Source: Simiduia aestuariiviva (GTDB taxonomy: Bacteria; Pseudomonadota; Gammaproteobacteria; Pseudomonadales; Cellvibrionaceae). From it: a stretch of 64,000 bases of DNA. Positions 26,501 to 36,228 of this stretch are shown one piece after another. The notes beneath the pieces are model-generated. The model saw only the letters and a program-made list of their open reading frames with translations, was not told the origin of the DNA and did no database searches. How positions within the stretch are numbered: the stretch's first letter is position 1; the number at the start of each line of letters is the position of its first letter. A program made the translations under genes and the position numbers. The DNA is taken from contig NZ_JACHXZ010000004.1 of the NCBI RefSeq assembly GCF_014192475.1, forward strand, positions 1 to 64,000, read 5' to 3'.

Positions 26501-27526
26501 TCAATTTGCCGTTTCAGTTTTGGATGGAAGCTCCGGCACCAAGTTGAATTTCATTAATTTGCCATCGCGAACAACCTGAACGGTGTATGCCTGCCCCGGC
26601 GTGCTGCGCGCCACCAATGCAGCAAGCTGCAGCCAATGTTTAATGGGTTGATCGGCAAAGGCCGTCACCCTATCGCCGGCGAGTATTCCAGCGCGCGCGG
26701 CAGGCCCGCGGGCAACCACCTCTGTGATCACAACATTTAAGCGTTCAAATTTTTCACTGCCCGACTGTAACCACACATCGGAACCGGCTAGGCCAATCAC
26801 TGGCCGCGCCCATGACGCACCCTGTTTCAGCGCCGGTAAAGCGTCCTGTATGAATGCGATGGGAGTAGACAGCGAAATGCCACTAAATTGTGGGCCGTCG
26901 GTCATGATGGCGCTGATTACACCAACGGCCTCACCTGATGCATTCAACAAGGGCCCACCCGCCTGACCGCGATTGGTATATAGCGTGGCCTGAATGTAGG
27001 GTTTGCCATCGGCATTGGCGTACTGATCAATTGAGCTAACGACGCCCGCAGTAAACGAAAGCCCCAGGTCAAAAGGAAAGCCCATGGTCGCCACGGGCAA
27101 GCCTACTGCCATCGGCTCTGTAGGCGCCAGCGCAACGGCCACTTGCCCACTTGCCGGAACTTTTAACAAGCCGATATCTAATAACGCATTGGCCCCAACA
27201 ACCTCTGCGCGGAAACGACGTTGGTCATGGGTGACAACCAGCACCTCCTTCGCGTTCTCGATGGTTGAAAAAGCCGTGAGAATGAGTCCATCGGCGCTGA
27301 TGAAAAAACCACTGCCATTGGTTCTTGCAGACCGCTTGGCTCCTAAGCGCTCACCAAAAAACGTTTTTAACTCCTCAGGCATTTCGGGTTGCTGTCGTTC
27401 GCCAACCGCGGTCACGCTGACCATGGCTGGTGCAACTCTATTCGCCACCGCCTGCCAATCTTGAGCCGTGCTGTGGCTCGCGAACCCGAGGGCGTACAGC
27501 GCTATCAACAGTGCATATATTTTCAT
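26501..27526 (-). CDS. HtrA/DegP-like protein with lost catalytic residues (pseudoprotease)
   Basis: 341 residues: signal peptide (1-21), trypsin-like domain (about 25-235) and one PDZ domain (about 245-335). The fold markers are intact (GSGFFISADG, DIGLLKV with Asp117, GFPFDLGLSFTAGVVSS). The active-site His position reads LTAFSTIENA with Ser87, and the nucleophile loop GNSGG reads GQAGG with Ala189. I read both directly from the DNA. It should therefore be inactive as a protease and may act as a periplasmic chaperone or PDZ scaffold. It sits between two TonB receptor genes, separated from each by a terminator. Confidence 0.85.
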   Translation of the reverse strand: MKIYALLIALYALGFASHSTAQDWQAVANRVAPAMVSVTAVGERQQPEMPEELKTFFGERLGAKRSARTNGSGFFISADGLILTAFSTIENAKEVLVVTHDQRRFRAEVVGANALLDIGLLKVPASGQVAVALAPTEPMAVGLPVATMGFPFDLGLSFTAGVVSSIDQYANADGKPYIQATLYTNRGQAGGPLLNASGEAVGVISAIMTDGPQFSGISLSTPIAFIQDALPALKQGASWARPVIGLAGSDVWLQSGSEKFERLNVVITEVVARGPAARAGILAGDRVTAFADQPIKHWLQLAALVARSTPGQAYTVQVVRDGKLMKFNLVPELPSKTETAN

Positions 27527-27540
27527 TGTTATCCACCCAT

Positions 27541-27566
27541 AAAAAAAGGCCCGGAGAACCGGGCCT
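27541..27566 (-). terminator. Rho-independent terminator of the 27586 receptor gene
   Basis: AGGCCCGG (27547-27554) pairs with CCGGGCCT (27559-27566), with seven Ts following on the minus strand. Confidence 0.92.
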
Positions 27567-27585
27567 ATTGCAGTACGTTTAAACC

Positions 27586-29805
27586 TTAGAAATCCATGCG
27601 GAAATCTACACCATAAGTGCGCGGCTCATTGACAAAACCGGTGTTGTTGTTGAAGTCGATAAAGCCCTTCACGTTTTCCTCATCGGTGATGTTGCGGCCA
27701 TACAGTGCCACTTCATAACCGCTGTTGTCATTGATAAAACCTAAGCGCATACCGCCTTCGAACTGGCCGTCTGTCTGAAACTCCACAGACTCATACAGCG
27801 CCATGTTGGTATCGCCTTGATAGGCCCAATCAGTAAACGCGTAGAGCTCACCGTTGCCAACGGGAATCGCGTAGCGCAAGGTTAAGTTAGCGGTCAGCTC
27901 AGGTGCCGCTTGGAAGGGGTTGCCATCCAGCATTGCGTTGCCATCGCCATTGAGTGGATCAAGTACAGTGCACTGACCAGAACCACAGGGAGCCGTGGCA
28001 AGGGTCTTATCTTGCAATTCTGTTTTGGCGTAGCCAATACCTGCGGTGGTGATGAAGTTTTCGGTGATCGCAAACTCCAGATCCGCTTCAAAACCATAGC
28101 CAACGCCTTTTTTCGCATTCAGCAGGCTGTTGCCGTTGTTGGCACCACCAATGGCAGACAACTGAATGTCATTCACCTGATAGTAGAAAGTGCCCAAGTT
28201 AACGCGCATGCGACGATCCATCAGATCGGCCTTGTAGCCCAACTCGAAGGACGTAATGGTTTCTGCGTCGGCAACTGATGGCATCCCTTCAAACGCCACA
28301 TCGCGCGCTTGAATAGACTGCGCACGGAAACCGTTGGCAATGCGGCCAAACACGCTGCTCTGATCGCTTAGCTGGTAGTTAGTGGCAATTTCCCAACCCA
28401 TGCGGCCATCATCCACTTCAACGGGCTCATAGGTTTGAATGGATGCCACATCGATCACGAGTGCAAAGCCGTCGACGTTTTGCTCGCCCACGGTCAATGA
28501 TTTTTCATCGTAGGTGTAGCGCAGGCCAAGACTTACATCCCAGTCGTCGCTCATGTCGTAGGTGCCCTGACCAAACACGGCCCAGGTGGTGTTTTCGTGC
28601 GTGACAGTGGTTTGCCCGAAGAAACCATCGACCGTGGTGACATCCAGCGAGGCGTCGTAATAGAAACCACCCGCCTGCCAGTTAAATGGGCCATCGTAGT
28701 CACTGGCCAAGCGCATTTCCTGGGTAAACTGCGACACCTTGGCGCGATCTTCAGTCACGGCCTGGAAGGGAATAAAACCTGGACCGGTTGGATTGCCGCC
28801 GTCGATATCGCCTTTACTAAAGCTGTTGGCGCGCTGGTAAGAGGAGATCATGGTAAAGGCGGTTTCACCGAAATCCCACTCCAACTTCAGGCTGGTGCCA
28901 GAGCCATCGACGCCCTGTGGGTTATTGTCGCCATCGTCGTATTGAACGACGTCGCGATCAAAGTTTTCATTTAAGCCAGACTGCCCCGTGGTGAATACGT
29001 TGGCGCGGAACATGGATGATGTGCCGCTCAAGTCGCGGTCTTGATGGCTCAGCAACGCACTGAAGTCATCCGAGGGGGTCCACAACAATTGACCGCGAAT
29101 CGCGTTTTCAGTGAAGCCACCCATGGCATCTTTTTCACCGGTGAAGCCGTTGTCCACCCAATCCGAGCGCTGCTGGGACAAAACCGATACCCGCGCAGCC
29201 AACTTGTCTTCTATCAAGGCACCGCCGTAAGCGCCTTCCAGATTGCGGGTACCCAAGGTACCTGCGGTTAGGTTAATAAAGCCTTCGGATTCAAACGTCG
29301 GGCGACGGGTATCGAACTTCACCACACCGGCGGTGGTGTTGCGACCAAAGAGCGTGCCCTGTGGGCCGCGCACAACTTCTACTTGGCGCACGTCGAACAG
29401 TGGGAAACTTTTCAGTACCACGTTCTCCATGACCACGTCGTCCATCACCACCGACACGGGCTGAGAGGCTGCCAAGTCAAAATCGACGTTGCCCAAGCCG
29501 CGAATGTAAAAGCGCGGCGACGCGCGGCCGTTAGAGGATTCTGCGTACAAACCGGGCACGCGGGCTGCGAGCGCCATGATATCGGAGCCATCAGAAAAGA
29601 TAGCGTCCATGCGATCACCGGACAGCGTCGCAACAGAAATAGGCACTTCCTGCAAACCCTGTGGCCGCTTTTGAGCGGTGATAATTACTTCTTCCAGAAT
29701 GAACTCATCTTGGGCCTGGACGGCGGTGGCCGCCATGGTGGCCGCGATAGCGACACCCAAGGTCGCACGGGTAAAGCGGCGCGTGGCGTTTTGCTGGCTG
29801 CTCAT
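27586..29805 (-). CDS. TonB-dependent receptor under a CytR-type box
   Basis: 739 residues. Signal peptide ends near ATAVQAQ; the TonB box region is LEEVIITAQKRPQ. The plug has VPISVATLSGDRM, RFYIRGLGNVDFD, VVMDDVVMEN and VEVVRGPQGTLFGRNTTAGVVKF; the barrel ends GVDFRMDF. The overall type matches the 24245 receptor. A LacI-type operator like those at nupC and cdd lies about 75 bases upstream, and the deo operon ends just beyond, so import of nucleosides or oligonucleotides is a reasonable inference. Iron-complex uptake remains possible. Confidence 0.88.
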   Translation of the reverse strand: MSSQQNATRRFTRATLGVAIAATMAATAVQAQDEFILEEVIITAQKRPQGLQEVPISVATLSGDRMDAIFSDGSDIMALAARVPGLYAESSNGRASPRFYIRGLGNVDFDLAASQPVSVVMDDVVMENVVLKSFPLFDVRQVEVVRGPQGTLFGRNTTAGVVKFDTRRPTFESEGFINLTAGTLGTRNLEGAYGGALIEDKLAARVSVLSQQRSDWVDNGFTGEKDAMGGFTENAIRGQLLWTPSDDFSALLSHQDRDLSGTSSMFRANVFTTGQSGLNENFDRDVVQYDDGDNNPQGVDGSGTSLKLEWDFGETAFTMISSYQRANSFSKGDIDGGNPTGPGFIPFQAVTEDRAKVSQFTQEMRLASDYDGPFNWQAGGFYYDASLDVTTVDGFFGQTTVTHENTTWAVFGQGTYDMSDDWDVSLGLRYTYDEKSLTVGEQNVDGFALVIDVASIQTYEPVEVDDGRMGWEIATNYQLSDQSSVFGRIANGFRAQSIQARDVAFEGMPSVADAETITSFELGYKADLMDRRMRVNLGTFYYQVNDIQLSAIGGANNGNSLLNAKKGVGYGFEADLEFAITENFITTAGIGYAKTELQDKTLATAPCGSGQCTVLDPLNGDGNAMLDGNPFQAAPELTANLTLRYAIPVGNGELYAFTDWAYQGDTNMALYESVEFQTDGQFEGGMRLGFINDNSGYEVALYGRNITDEENVKGFIDFNNNTGFVNEPRTYGVDFRMDF

Positions 29806-29880
29806 GGTCTCTTCCTCATCGTTATATTTTGAGATGTTATAAAAGCAGGACTCAAAGCTCGGGCGACCCGAATTGCCTCA

Positions 29881-29896
29881 AGTTAATCGGTTAACT
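29881..29896. promoter_or_regulatory. CytR/LacI-type operator upstream of the 27586 receptor
   Basis: AGTTAATCGGTTAACT contains TTAATCGGTTAA, one base different from the TTAATCGTTTAA of the nupC operator, and keeps the central CG typical of LacI-family sites. Confidence 0.55.
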
Positions 29897-29923
29897 TTCT
29901 ACCATTAGACTGATACACACACA

Positions 29924-29947
29924 AGCAAACAGGCCCGAAGGCCTGTT
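29924..29947 (-). terminator. Hairpin terminator at the end of the deo operon
   Basis: AACAGGCC (29928-29935) pairs with GGCCTGTT (29940-29947) around CGAA; a short T tract follows on the minus strand. Confidence 0.7.
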
Positions 29948-29975
29948 AATTAAGTTAATTTAAGCACAAGGGTGA

Positions 29976-32372
29976 TCAGTAGCCACCGCCGGTTTGTATG
30001 GCGTCGCCATAGGGCACCCAAATGTTTTTCACCTGACAGGCCTCCTGCAAAAAGCGCTGGCCTTGGGTATCTGGCGCAAACCAATCGTATTGCGCGCCGC
30101 CCTGCGCCCAGGTGCGCTTGAGGTTGGCCACCGAGGCGAGTTCAACCATCCCATTGCCCTCTTTAGAACCGAAATACCAGAGTGCATCCACCTGCAAGTG
30201 CTCCGCCAAAACTTTCGCCAAGACATCCCGCTCACCGGTGACGATATTGACCACCCCACCCGGCACGTCGGAGGTCTCCAGCAACTGATAGAAGTCAGTA
30301 GCCAAGAGCGGGTGCTGCTCCGATGGCAGCATCACCACGCGATTGCCCATGGCGATCGCCGGCGCTAGCAGTGACACCATCGACAACAATGGTGAATTAT
30401 CGGGACACACAACGCCCATCACACCAAAGGGCTCATTCATGGCGAGCGTGATGCCGCGCATGGGCGGCTGGTGCACGCGACCTTCGTACTTATCGGCCCA
30501 GGCTGCGTAGTAAAACAGGCGCTCTACGGTGGCATCCACCTCTTGCATACAGCGCGCGGCGGCATGGCCCGTGCTTTGCGCTAAACGACGCGCAAATTCA
30601 TCGGCGCGGTAGCTCAAGTTTTCCGCCAGGAAATACAAAATTTGCGCGCGATTGTGACCGCTGGCTCCGCTCCAACCGGCGGCGCCATTGGCGGCTTCAA
30701 CGGCGTTGCGAATGTCTTTGCGGTTGCCATCGCCCACGAGTCCAATCACGGAGCCATCGGCGCCCACAACGGGCAAGCTTGCACCGCCATCGGGGCGAAC
30801 CTGCTTGCCACCAATGTAGAATTTTGTGGTTTGATCCACGGCCGGCAAGTTACCCGCTGGCTTGCTGGCGCTGACTTTACCGGCGGGTTTTTCTTGGCTC
30901 AGGGTAAAGGTTTTAGGCTTCAGGTATTCGTACAAACCTTCGAGCCCACCCTCGCGGCCCAAGCCCGATTCGCGGTAGCCACCAAAGCCGCAGGCGGCGT
31001 CGAATTGATTGGTGGTGTTCACCCAAATCACACCCGCTTTAATTTGCGGCGCAACATCCAGTGCACGGTTAATATTTTCCGACCAGACGCTGGCAGCTAA
31101 TCCGTAGCGCGTGTTGTTGGCAAGTGCCACGGCTTCTTGCTGCGTGCGGAAGGTCAGCACCGACAGCACGGGGCCAAAAATTTCCACATTGGCCACGGTA
31201 TTACTGCTGTCCACATCGGTCAGCAAGGTTGGCGGATAGAAGCAACCGTTGGCAGGCATGTCGATATCGGGTTGATACAGGCTGGCACCTTCCGAGACGC
31301 CCTGCTCAACCAAGGCCGCAATTTGATTGCGCTGACTTGGATCCACAATGGCACCCATGTCCACGGCTTTATCGAGGGGGTTACCCACGCGCAGGCTTTG
31401 CATGCGCACGCGCAATTTTTCGATCACTTGCTCGGCCACGCCCTCTTGCACTAGCAAGCGCGAACCGGCACAGCACACCTGGCCCTGGTTGAACCAAATG
31501 GCGTCTACTAAACCTTCAACCGCACTGTCGAGATCGGCGTCATCGAAGACGATAAACGGCGACTTGCCGCCCAGCTCGAGTGTCAATTTTTTACCGGTGC
31601 CGGCGGTGGCGCGACGCAAAATACGACCCACTTCGGTGGAGCCGGTAAAGGCCAGCTTGTTGATGTCGTCGTGTTTTACGATCAGCTCACCGGTGCTGCC
31701 GTCGCCGGTAACGATGTTCACCACACCCTTGGGCAGGCCCGCCTCTGCACACAGCTCCGCAAACATGATGGCGGTTAAGCTGGTGAATTCCGCAGGCTTT
31801 AACACCACACAGTTACCCGCTGCCAAGGCCGGTGCAATTTTCCAGGCCAACATCAACAGTGGAAAATTCCACGGAATGATTTGACCCACCACACCTACGG
31901 GCTGGTGATCGGGCAACTCAGTTGCCATGAGCTGCGCCCAACCGGCGTGGTGATAAAAGTGTCGAATGGCCAAGGGCACGTCGATGTCGCGCGATTCGCG
32001 AATGGGCTTGCCGTTATCCATGGTTTCCAGCACGGCCAGTTTGCGCGAATGCTTTTGGAGCAGGCGCGCTATGGCATAGAGGTAGCGCGCGCGACCGTGG
32101 CCACCTAATCCAAACCAATCGGGTTGCGCGGCACGTGCGGCGGCCACGGCGGCATTGACGTCTTTGTCATTGGCTTGGGCCACTTTGCCCAGCTTGTCGC
32201 CGGTGGCGGGATTGACGCTGTCAAAGTACTTTCCCGACGCCGGTTTCTGCCACTGGCCATCAATGTATAAGCCAAAACCTTTTTTATGGTCGGCTAACCA
32301 GCTAACGACTTTTGTGTTGTCTTCAGGCGCGGGTCCGTAGCTCATATCGTTAAAGATCTGTTCAATGTTCAT
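29976..32372 (-). CDS. Aldehyde dehydrogenase with a second, incomplete ALDH module
   Basis: 798 residues. The first module (about 1-495) is a complete aldehyde dehydrogenase with PWNFP, LAFTGSTEVGR, catalytic Glu266 (LELGGK) and Cys300 (FNQGQVCCAGSR). The second (about 520-798) repeats an NAD-binding-type half (FGVMGVVCPDNSPLLS, GGVVNIVTGE) but has no catalytic Cys segment. It is the last gene of the deo operon, 9 bases after deoC. DeoC releases acetaldehyde, so this enzyme probably oxidises it. Fused ALDHs beside deoC are known in other bacteria; the role of the extra half is not clear. Confidence 0.85.
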   Translation of the reverse strand: MNIEQIFNDMSYGPAPEDNTKVVSWLADHKKGFGLYIDGQWQKPASGKYFDSVNPATGDKLGKVAQANDKDVNAAVAAARAAQPDWFGLGGHGRARYLYAIARLLQKHSRKLAVLETMDNGKPIRESRDIDVPLAIRHFYHHAGWAQLMATELPDHQPVGVVGQIIPWNFPLLMLAWKIAPALAAGNCVVLKPAEFTSLTAIMFAELCAEAGLPKGVVNIVTGDGSTGELIVKHDDINKLAFTGSTEVGRILRRATAGTGKKLTLELGGKSPFIVFDDADLDSAVEGLVDAIWFNQGQVCCAGSRLLVQEGVAEQVIEKLRVRMQSLRVGNPLDKAVDMGAIVDPSQRNQIAALVEQGVSEGASLYQPDIDMPANGCFYPPTLLTDVDSSNTVANVEIFGPVLSVLTFRTQQEAVALANNTRYGLAASVWSENINRALDVAPQIKAGVIWVNTTNQFDAACGFGGYRESGLGREGGLEGLYEYLKPKTFTLSQEKPAGKVSASKPAGNLPAVDQTTKFYIGGKQVRPDGGASLPVVGADGSVIGLVGDGNRKDIRNAVEAANGAAGWSGASGHNRAQILYFLAENLSYRADEFARRLAQSTGHAAARCMQEVDATVERLFYYAAWADKYEGRVHQPPMRGITLAMNEPFGVMGVVCPDNSPLLSMVSLLAPAIAMGNRVVMLPSEQHPLLATDFYQLLETSDVPGGVVNIVTGERDVLAKVLAEHLQVDALWYFGSKEGNGMVELASVANLKRTWAQGGAQYDWFAPDTQGQRFLQEACQVKNIWVPYGDAIQTGGGY

Positions 32373-32381
32373 GGGAAATTC

Positions 32382-33416
32382 CTAGGCGAGTGGGTGGCGG
32401 TGGCTGGCGGAGTAACAACCGGTAACCTGGTGTTCCAGCTGGCGCTCGATATCGCCCAAAAGGCTCGACGCCCCAAAGCGATACAAGGCCGCGTTCAACC
32501 ATCCCACACCCAGTTCTTCTTTAATCATGACCAAATAATCCAGCGCATCTTTAGCCTTGCTGATGCCGCCAGCGGGTTTGAAGCCCACTTTAAAACCGGT
32601 CAATTCAAAATATTTTCGAATCATGCGCACCATCACCAAACTCACGGGCAAGGTGGCATTCACCGATTCCATGCCGGTAGACGTTTTGATGAAATCAGCG
32701 CCCGCCATCATGCACACCATGGACGCCTTGGCCACGTTAGTGAGCGTCGCCAACTGACCCGTGGAGATGATGGTTTTCATGCGCGCGTCACCACAGGCTT
32801 CGCGGTAGGCGCGCACTTCGTCGTAGAGTTTGTCCCACTGCTGGTTGAGCACATAGCGACGGGAAATGACGATATCAATTTCTGCGGCACCGGCGGCAAC
32901 CGATGCGCGAATTTCTGCCAAGCGCGTTTCAATGGGCGCCATACAGGCGGGAAAGCCCGTGGACACAGCCGCCACCGGAATACCGCTACCGGCCAACGCC
33001 GCCACCGCCTCTTCCACCATGACGTGATAGACGCACACGGCACCGGTGGTGACGTTCAACGACTGCGCGCCCAGCGCGTCGATGATATCTGCGCGCACGG
33101 GGTTGCGCGCCTTGGCACACAAGCGCTTTACCCGACCCGGCGTGTCATCACCCGACAGCGTCGTGAGATCAATGCAGCTGATCGCTCGCAACAACCACGC
33201 CGACTGCCACGCTTTTTTAACTGACCGACGGCCTTTCAGCGTCGCAATGCGACGCTCAACGGCACTCTGGTTAATGGCGATATCGGTCAACCAGCGGGCG
33301 TTAAATTCGGTGCCCGGGTTGCGCTCGGCGATGGCCCGCGACGCAAACAGTGGCGCCACTACATTGCTGCGCTTTTTTGCGCTGGCGGCGGCCGTTTTTT
33401 TCTTAACAGCTGTCAT
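32382..33416 (-). CDS. deoC: Deoxyribose-phosphate aldolase
   Basis: 344 residues. The TIM-barrel aldolase carries the Schiff-base Lys244 (GADFIKTSTG) and the second Lys280 (VGFKPAGGI). It splits deoxyribose 5-phosphate into glyceraldehyde 3-phosphate and acetaldehyde. It is about 90 residues longer than E. coli DeoC: a Lys-rich N-terminus (MTAVKKKTAAASAKKRSN) and an extra segment precede the barrel, a feature of one DeoC subgroup. Located between deoA and the aldehyde dehydrogenase that can take its acetaldehyde. Confidence 0.93.
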   Translation of the reverse strand: MTAVKKKTAAASAKKRSNVVAPLFASRAIAERNPGTEFNARWLTDIAINQSAVERRIATLKGRRSVKKAWQSAWLLRAISCIDLTTLSGDDTPGRVKRLCAKARNPVRADIIDALGAQSLNVTTGAVCVYHVMVEEAVAALAGSGIPVAAVSTGFPACMAPIETRLAEIRASVAAGAAEIDIVISRRYVLNQQWDKLYDEVRAYREACGDARMKTIISTGQLATLTNVAKASMVCMMAGADFIKTSTGMESVNATLPVSLVMVRMIRKYFELTGFKVGFKPAGGISKAKDALDYLVMIKEELGVGWLNAALYRFGASSLLGDIERQLEHQVTGCYSASHRHPLA

Positions 33417-33472
33417 GATGCTCTCTCGTGTTGCCCGATTAGCACGGGTTGTTTCAATCGTTTGCGCGTCGT

Positions 33473-34789
33473 TTAACCGATGCGCTGCAAAATTACCGAC
33501 CCACTATCAACCGGGCTTTCACTCAATGTAACGGCGGCGCGAATGCGCGCGCCGGCCGCGTCGGCAGCGGCCTTGTCGCGCGCGTGCACCCACGCGATGG
33601 GCGCGTCCGGCCCAACCGCTTGACCGAGATGCGCCACGTCGGTGAGCCCCACCGCAGGGTCGATACGATCTTCTACGCGACGGCGTCCACCGCCCAGTTC
33701 TACCACGGCGTTACCCACAGAGCGGGTATCCATCGTGGCCAAATATCCAGCCTGGTCGGCATACACAGGCACCACAACCGGGGCCTTTTCTAAATAGGCG
33801 TCGGTGTTTTCCACCAAATCGCCGGGACCACCCAAGGTGCGCACCATGCGCGCAAAAATCTCGGTGGCACGGCCGCTGTCGAGGCTGTCCTGCAATTGCT
33901 TGCGCGCCGCTTCAGCGTTGGGCGCCAATTTCGACAACACCAATAAATCTTCACCGAGCGCCAACACGTTGTCATGCAAACGCGCTTCGCGAGACTTGCC
34001 CGTCAAATAATCGAGGGTTTCGCGCACTTCCACAGAATTGCCGGCGGTGGTGCCGAGCACTTGTGACATATCGGTAATGACCGCGGCGATGGGCAAGCCC
34101 AAACCGGTGCCCACTTTGACAATGCGGCCACCCAAGTCTTGGGCTTTTTCTAGCGTGTCGGCAAAGGCGCCACTGCCGGTTTTAATGTCCATTACCAAGC
34201 CGTCGAGGCCAGCGGATAATTTTTTCGACAAAATAGAGGCGGTAATCAACGCCAGCGCTTCCACCGTGCCGGTGACATCGCGAATGGCGTAAAAACGGCG
34301 ATCGGCCGGCGCCAAGGTCTCGGTTTGACCGACAATTGCGCAACCCACTTGCGCCACTACTTCTTGCAAACGCTCATTGCCGGGCACTGAGTTGTAGCCG
34401 GGAATGCTGTCGAGCTTATCGAGTGTGCCGCCGGTATGACCCAGGCCACGACCAGACACCATGGGCACGTAAGCGCCGCAGGCGGCCAACATGGGCGCCA
34501 ACATCAGCGACACTTTGTCGCCCACGCCGCCGCTGGAATGTTTGTCTAACACCGGGCCATTTAACGCCAGCGATTGCCACTGCAAGGTAGTGCCGGAATT
34601 CAGCATGGCGCGCGTAAGTGCGACGTTTTCATCCAAATTTAAATCGCGAAAATAGATGGCCATGGCCAGTGCCGAAACTTGGCCTTCGGAAATGCTGCCG
34701 TCGGTGAGTCCGCGCACAAAAAATTCAATTTCAGCCGTGCTCATTGGCTGGCCGTCGCGCTTGCGGCGAATGATGTCCTGAACAAGCAT
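33473..34789 (-). CDS. deoA: Thymidine phosphorylase
   Basis: 438 residues, normal for the family. Visible: KRDGQPMSTAEIEFFVRGLTDG, DKHSSGGVGDKVSL (phosphate-binding), SGRGLGHTGGTLDKLDSIPG and DIKTGSGAF. It phosphorolyses thymidine and deoxyuridine to base plus deoxyribose 1-phosphate. The start at MLVQDII has GGAAG just upstream; a 20-codon upstream extension is unlikely. It lies between upp and deoC. Confidence 0.95.
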   Translation of the reverse strand: MLVQDIIRRKRDGQPMSTAEIEFFVRGLTDGSISEGQVSALAMAIYFRDLNLDENVALTRAMLNSGTTLQWQSLALNGPVLDKHSSGGVGDKVSLMLAPMLAACGAYVPMVSGRGLGHTGGTLDKLDSIPGYNSVPGNERLQEVVAQVGCAIVGQTETLAPADRRFYAIRDVTGTVEALALITASILSKKLSAGLDGLVMDIKTGSGAFADTLEKAQDLGGRIVKVGTGLGLPIAAVITDMSQVLGTTAGNSVEVRETLDYLTGKSREARLHDNVLALGEDLLVLSKLAPNAEAARKQLQDSLDSGRATEIFARMVRTLGGPGDLVENTDAYLEKAPVVVPVYADQAGYLATMDTRSVGNAVVELGGGRRRVEDRIDPAVGLTDVAHLGQAVGPDAPIAWVHARDKAAADAAGARIRAAVTLSESPVDSGSVILQRIG

Positions 34790-34887
34790 TTGTACTTCCT
34801 TACATAGCAAATAAAAATCGTACAGCAATGCCGGCATCCCCGCGGGCAAGGCTGTACGGAAACCCGCGCAGCGCGCGGTATAAAACG

Positions 34888-35514
34888 TTACTTGGTGCCG
34901 AAAATTTTATCGCCAGCATCGCCCAGGCCCGGCAGGATGTAACCCTGCTCGTTCAAGCCGTCATCGACACTCGCCGCAAAAATTTCTACATCTGGGTGCA
35001 GCTCGTTGACCTTTTGCACGCCCTCGGGCGCCGCCACCAACACCAGTGCGCGAATACTCGTGCAACCGTGCTTTTTCAACAGATCAATAGTGGCAATCAT
35101 TGAGCCACCGGTGGCCAGCATTGGATCGACAATCAACGCCAAACGGTCGCCAATATCGGGCGCCAATTTTTCAAAATAAGTGACCGGCTCCAGCGTTTCT
35201 TCATTGCGATAAATTCCCACCACGGAAATTTTTGCGTTGGGCACCAGCTCCAATACGCCGTCGAGCATGCCGAGACCGGCGCGCAAAATTGGCACAACGG
35301 TGAATTTTTTACCTTTGATACGCTCCACTTGCACGGGGCCATTCCAGCCGTCCAACTCATAGGACTCCAACTCTAAATCGCGCGTCGCTTCGTAGGTAAG
35401 CAGCGCGCCCACTTCACCGGCGAGCTGACGAAAGCGCAGCGTGCTGATGCCACCCTCGCGCATTTTTCCAAGCTTATGGCATACCAGCGGGTGTCGAATT
35501 TCATGCACGTTCAT
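34888..35514 (-). CDS. upp: Uracil phosphoribosyltransferase
   Basis: 208 residues, standard length. N-terminal [25 protein letters not shown], the PRPP loop region [10 protein letters not shown] and C-terminal [18 protein letters not shown] are all diagnostic. It converts uracil to UMP, salvaging the base released from uridine by nucleoside phosphorolysis. Its place inside the deo operon couples base salvage with sugar breakdown. Confidence 0.96.
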   Translation of the reverse strand: MNVHEIRHPLVCHKLGKMREGGISTLRFRQLAGEVGALLTYEATRDLELESYELDGWNGPVQVERIKGKKFTVVPILRAGLGMLDGVLELVPNAKISVVGIYRNEETLEPVTYFEKLAPDIGDRLALIVDPMLATGGSMIATIDLLKKHGCTSIRALVLVAAPEGVQKVNELHPDVEIFAASVDDGLNEQGYILPGLGDAGDKIFGTK

Positions 35515-35517
35515 GGC

Positions 35518-36228
35518 TTAGTCCTCTTGCAAAGCGCATTCGAGCGCCAGCTCAATCATGTCAGTCAGGGAAGTTTGGCGATCGGCGGCGGCCATGGCCT
35601 CGCCCCGCAGAATGTGGTCGGTCACGGTGCAAATGGCCAGTGCCTTGGCGCCCATTTCGGCGGCCACGCTGTACAAGCCGGCGGCTTCCATCTCTACACC
35701 CAGCACACCGTACTTGGCCATCACTTGAAACATTTCGGTGTCGGGCGTGTAAAACAAATCGGCGGAAAAGATGTTGCCGACGCGCACGTTGAGCTCGCGT
35801 TTGCGGGCTGCAGCAACGGCTTTTTCCAGCAGATCGAAGTCGGCGATAGCAGCGTAGTCGTAACCTTTAAAGCGCACACGGTTCACGTTTGAATCTGTGC
35901 ACGCGCCCATGCCCACTACCAAATCGCGCAGGTTGATATCCTCACTCACCGCGCCGCAGCTGCCCACGCGAATGATGGACTTAACGCCATACTCGCCCAT
36001 GAGTTCGCGCGCGTAGATGGATGCCGACGGAATGCCCATGCCTGAACCCATCACGGAAATGCGCTTGCCTTGGTATTCGCCGGTAAAGCCCAGCATGTTG
36101 CGCACGTCGGTCACTTGGCGCGCGCCCTGTAAAAAATTATCGGCAATGTATTTTGCGCGCAGTGGATCGCCGGGCATTAAAACCGTTTCGGCAAAATCGC
36201 CAGCCTTGGCATTGATGTGGGGAGTCAT
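35518..36228 (-). CDS. deoD: Purine nucleoside phosphorylase (DeoD type)
   Basis: 236 residues of the hexameric DeoD type: [48 protein letters not shown], and the C-terminal VSDH-equivalent [10 protein letters not shown] with the catalytic Asp. It splits purine (deoxy)nucleosides into base and (deoxy)ribose 1-phosphate. Its ATG shares one base with the deoB stop (TAATG), indicating coupling. The freed hypoxanthine and guanine are substrates of hpt, guaD and xdhAB. Confidence 0.96.
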   Translation of the reverse strand: MTPHINAKAGDFAETVLMPGDPLRAKYIADNFLQGARQVTDVRNMLGFTGEYQGKRISVMGSGMGIPSASIYARELMGEYGVKSIIRVGSCGAVSEDINLRDLVVGMGACTDSNVNRVRFKGYDYAAIADFDLLEKAVAAARKRELNVRVGNIFSADLFYTPDTEMFQVMAKYGVLGVEMEAAGLYSVAAEMGAKALAICTVTDHILRGEAMAAADRQTSLTDMIELALECALQED

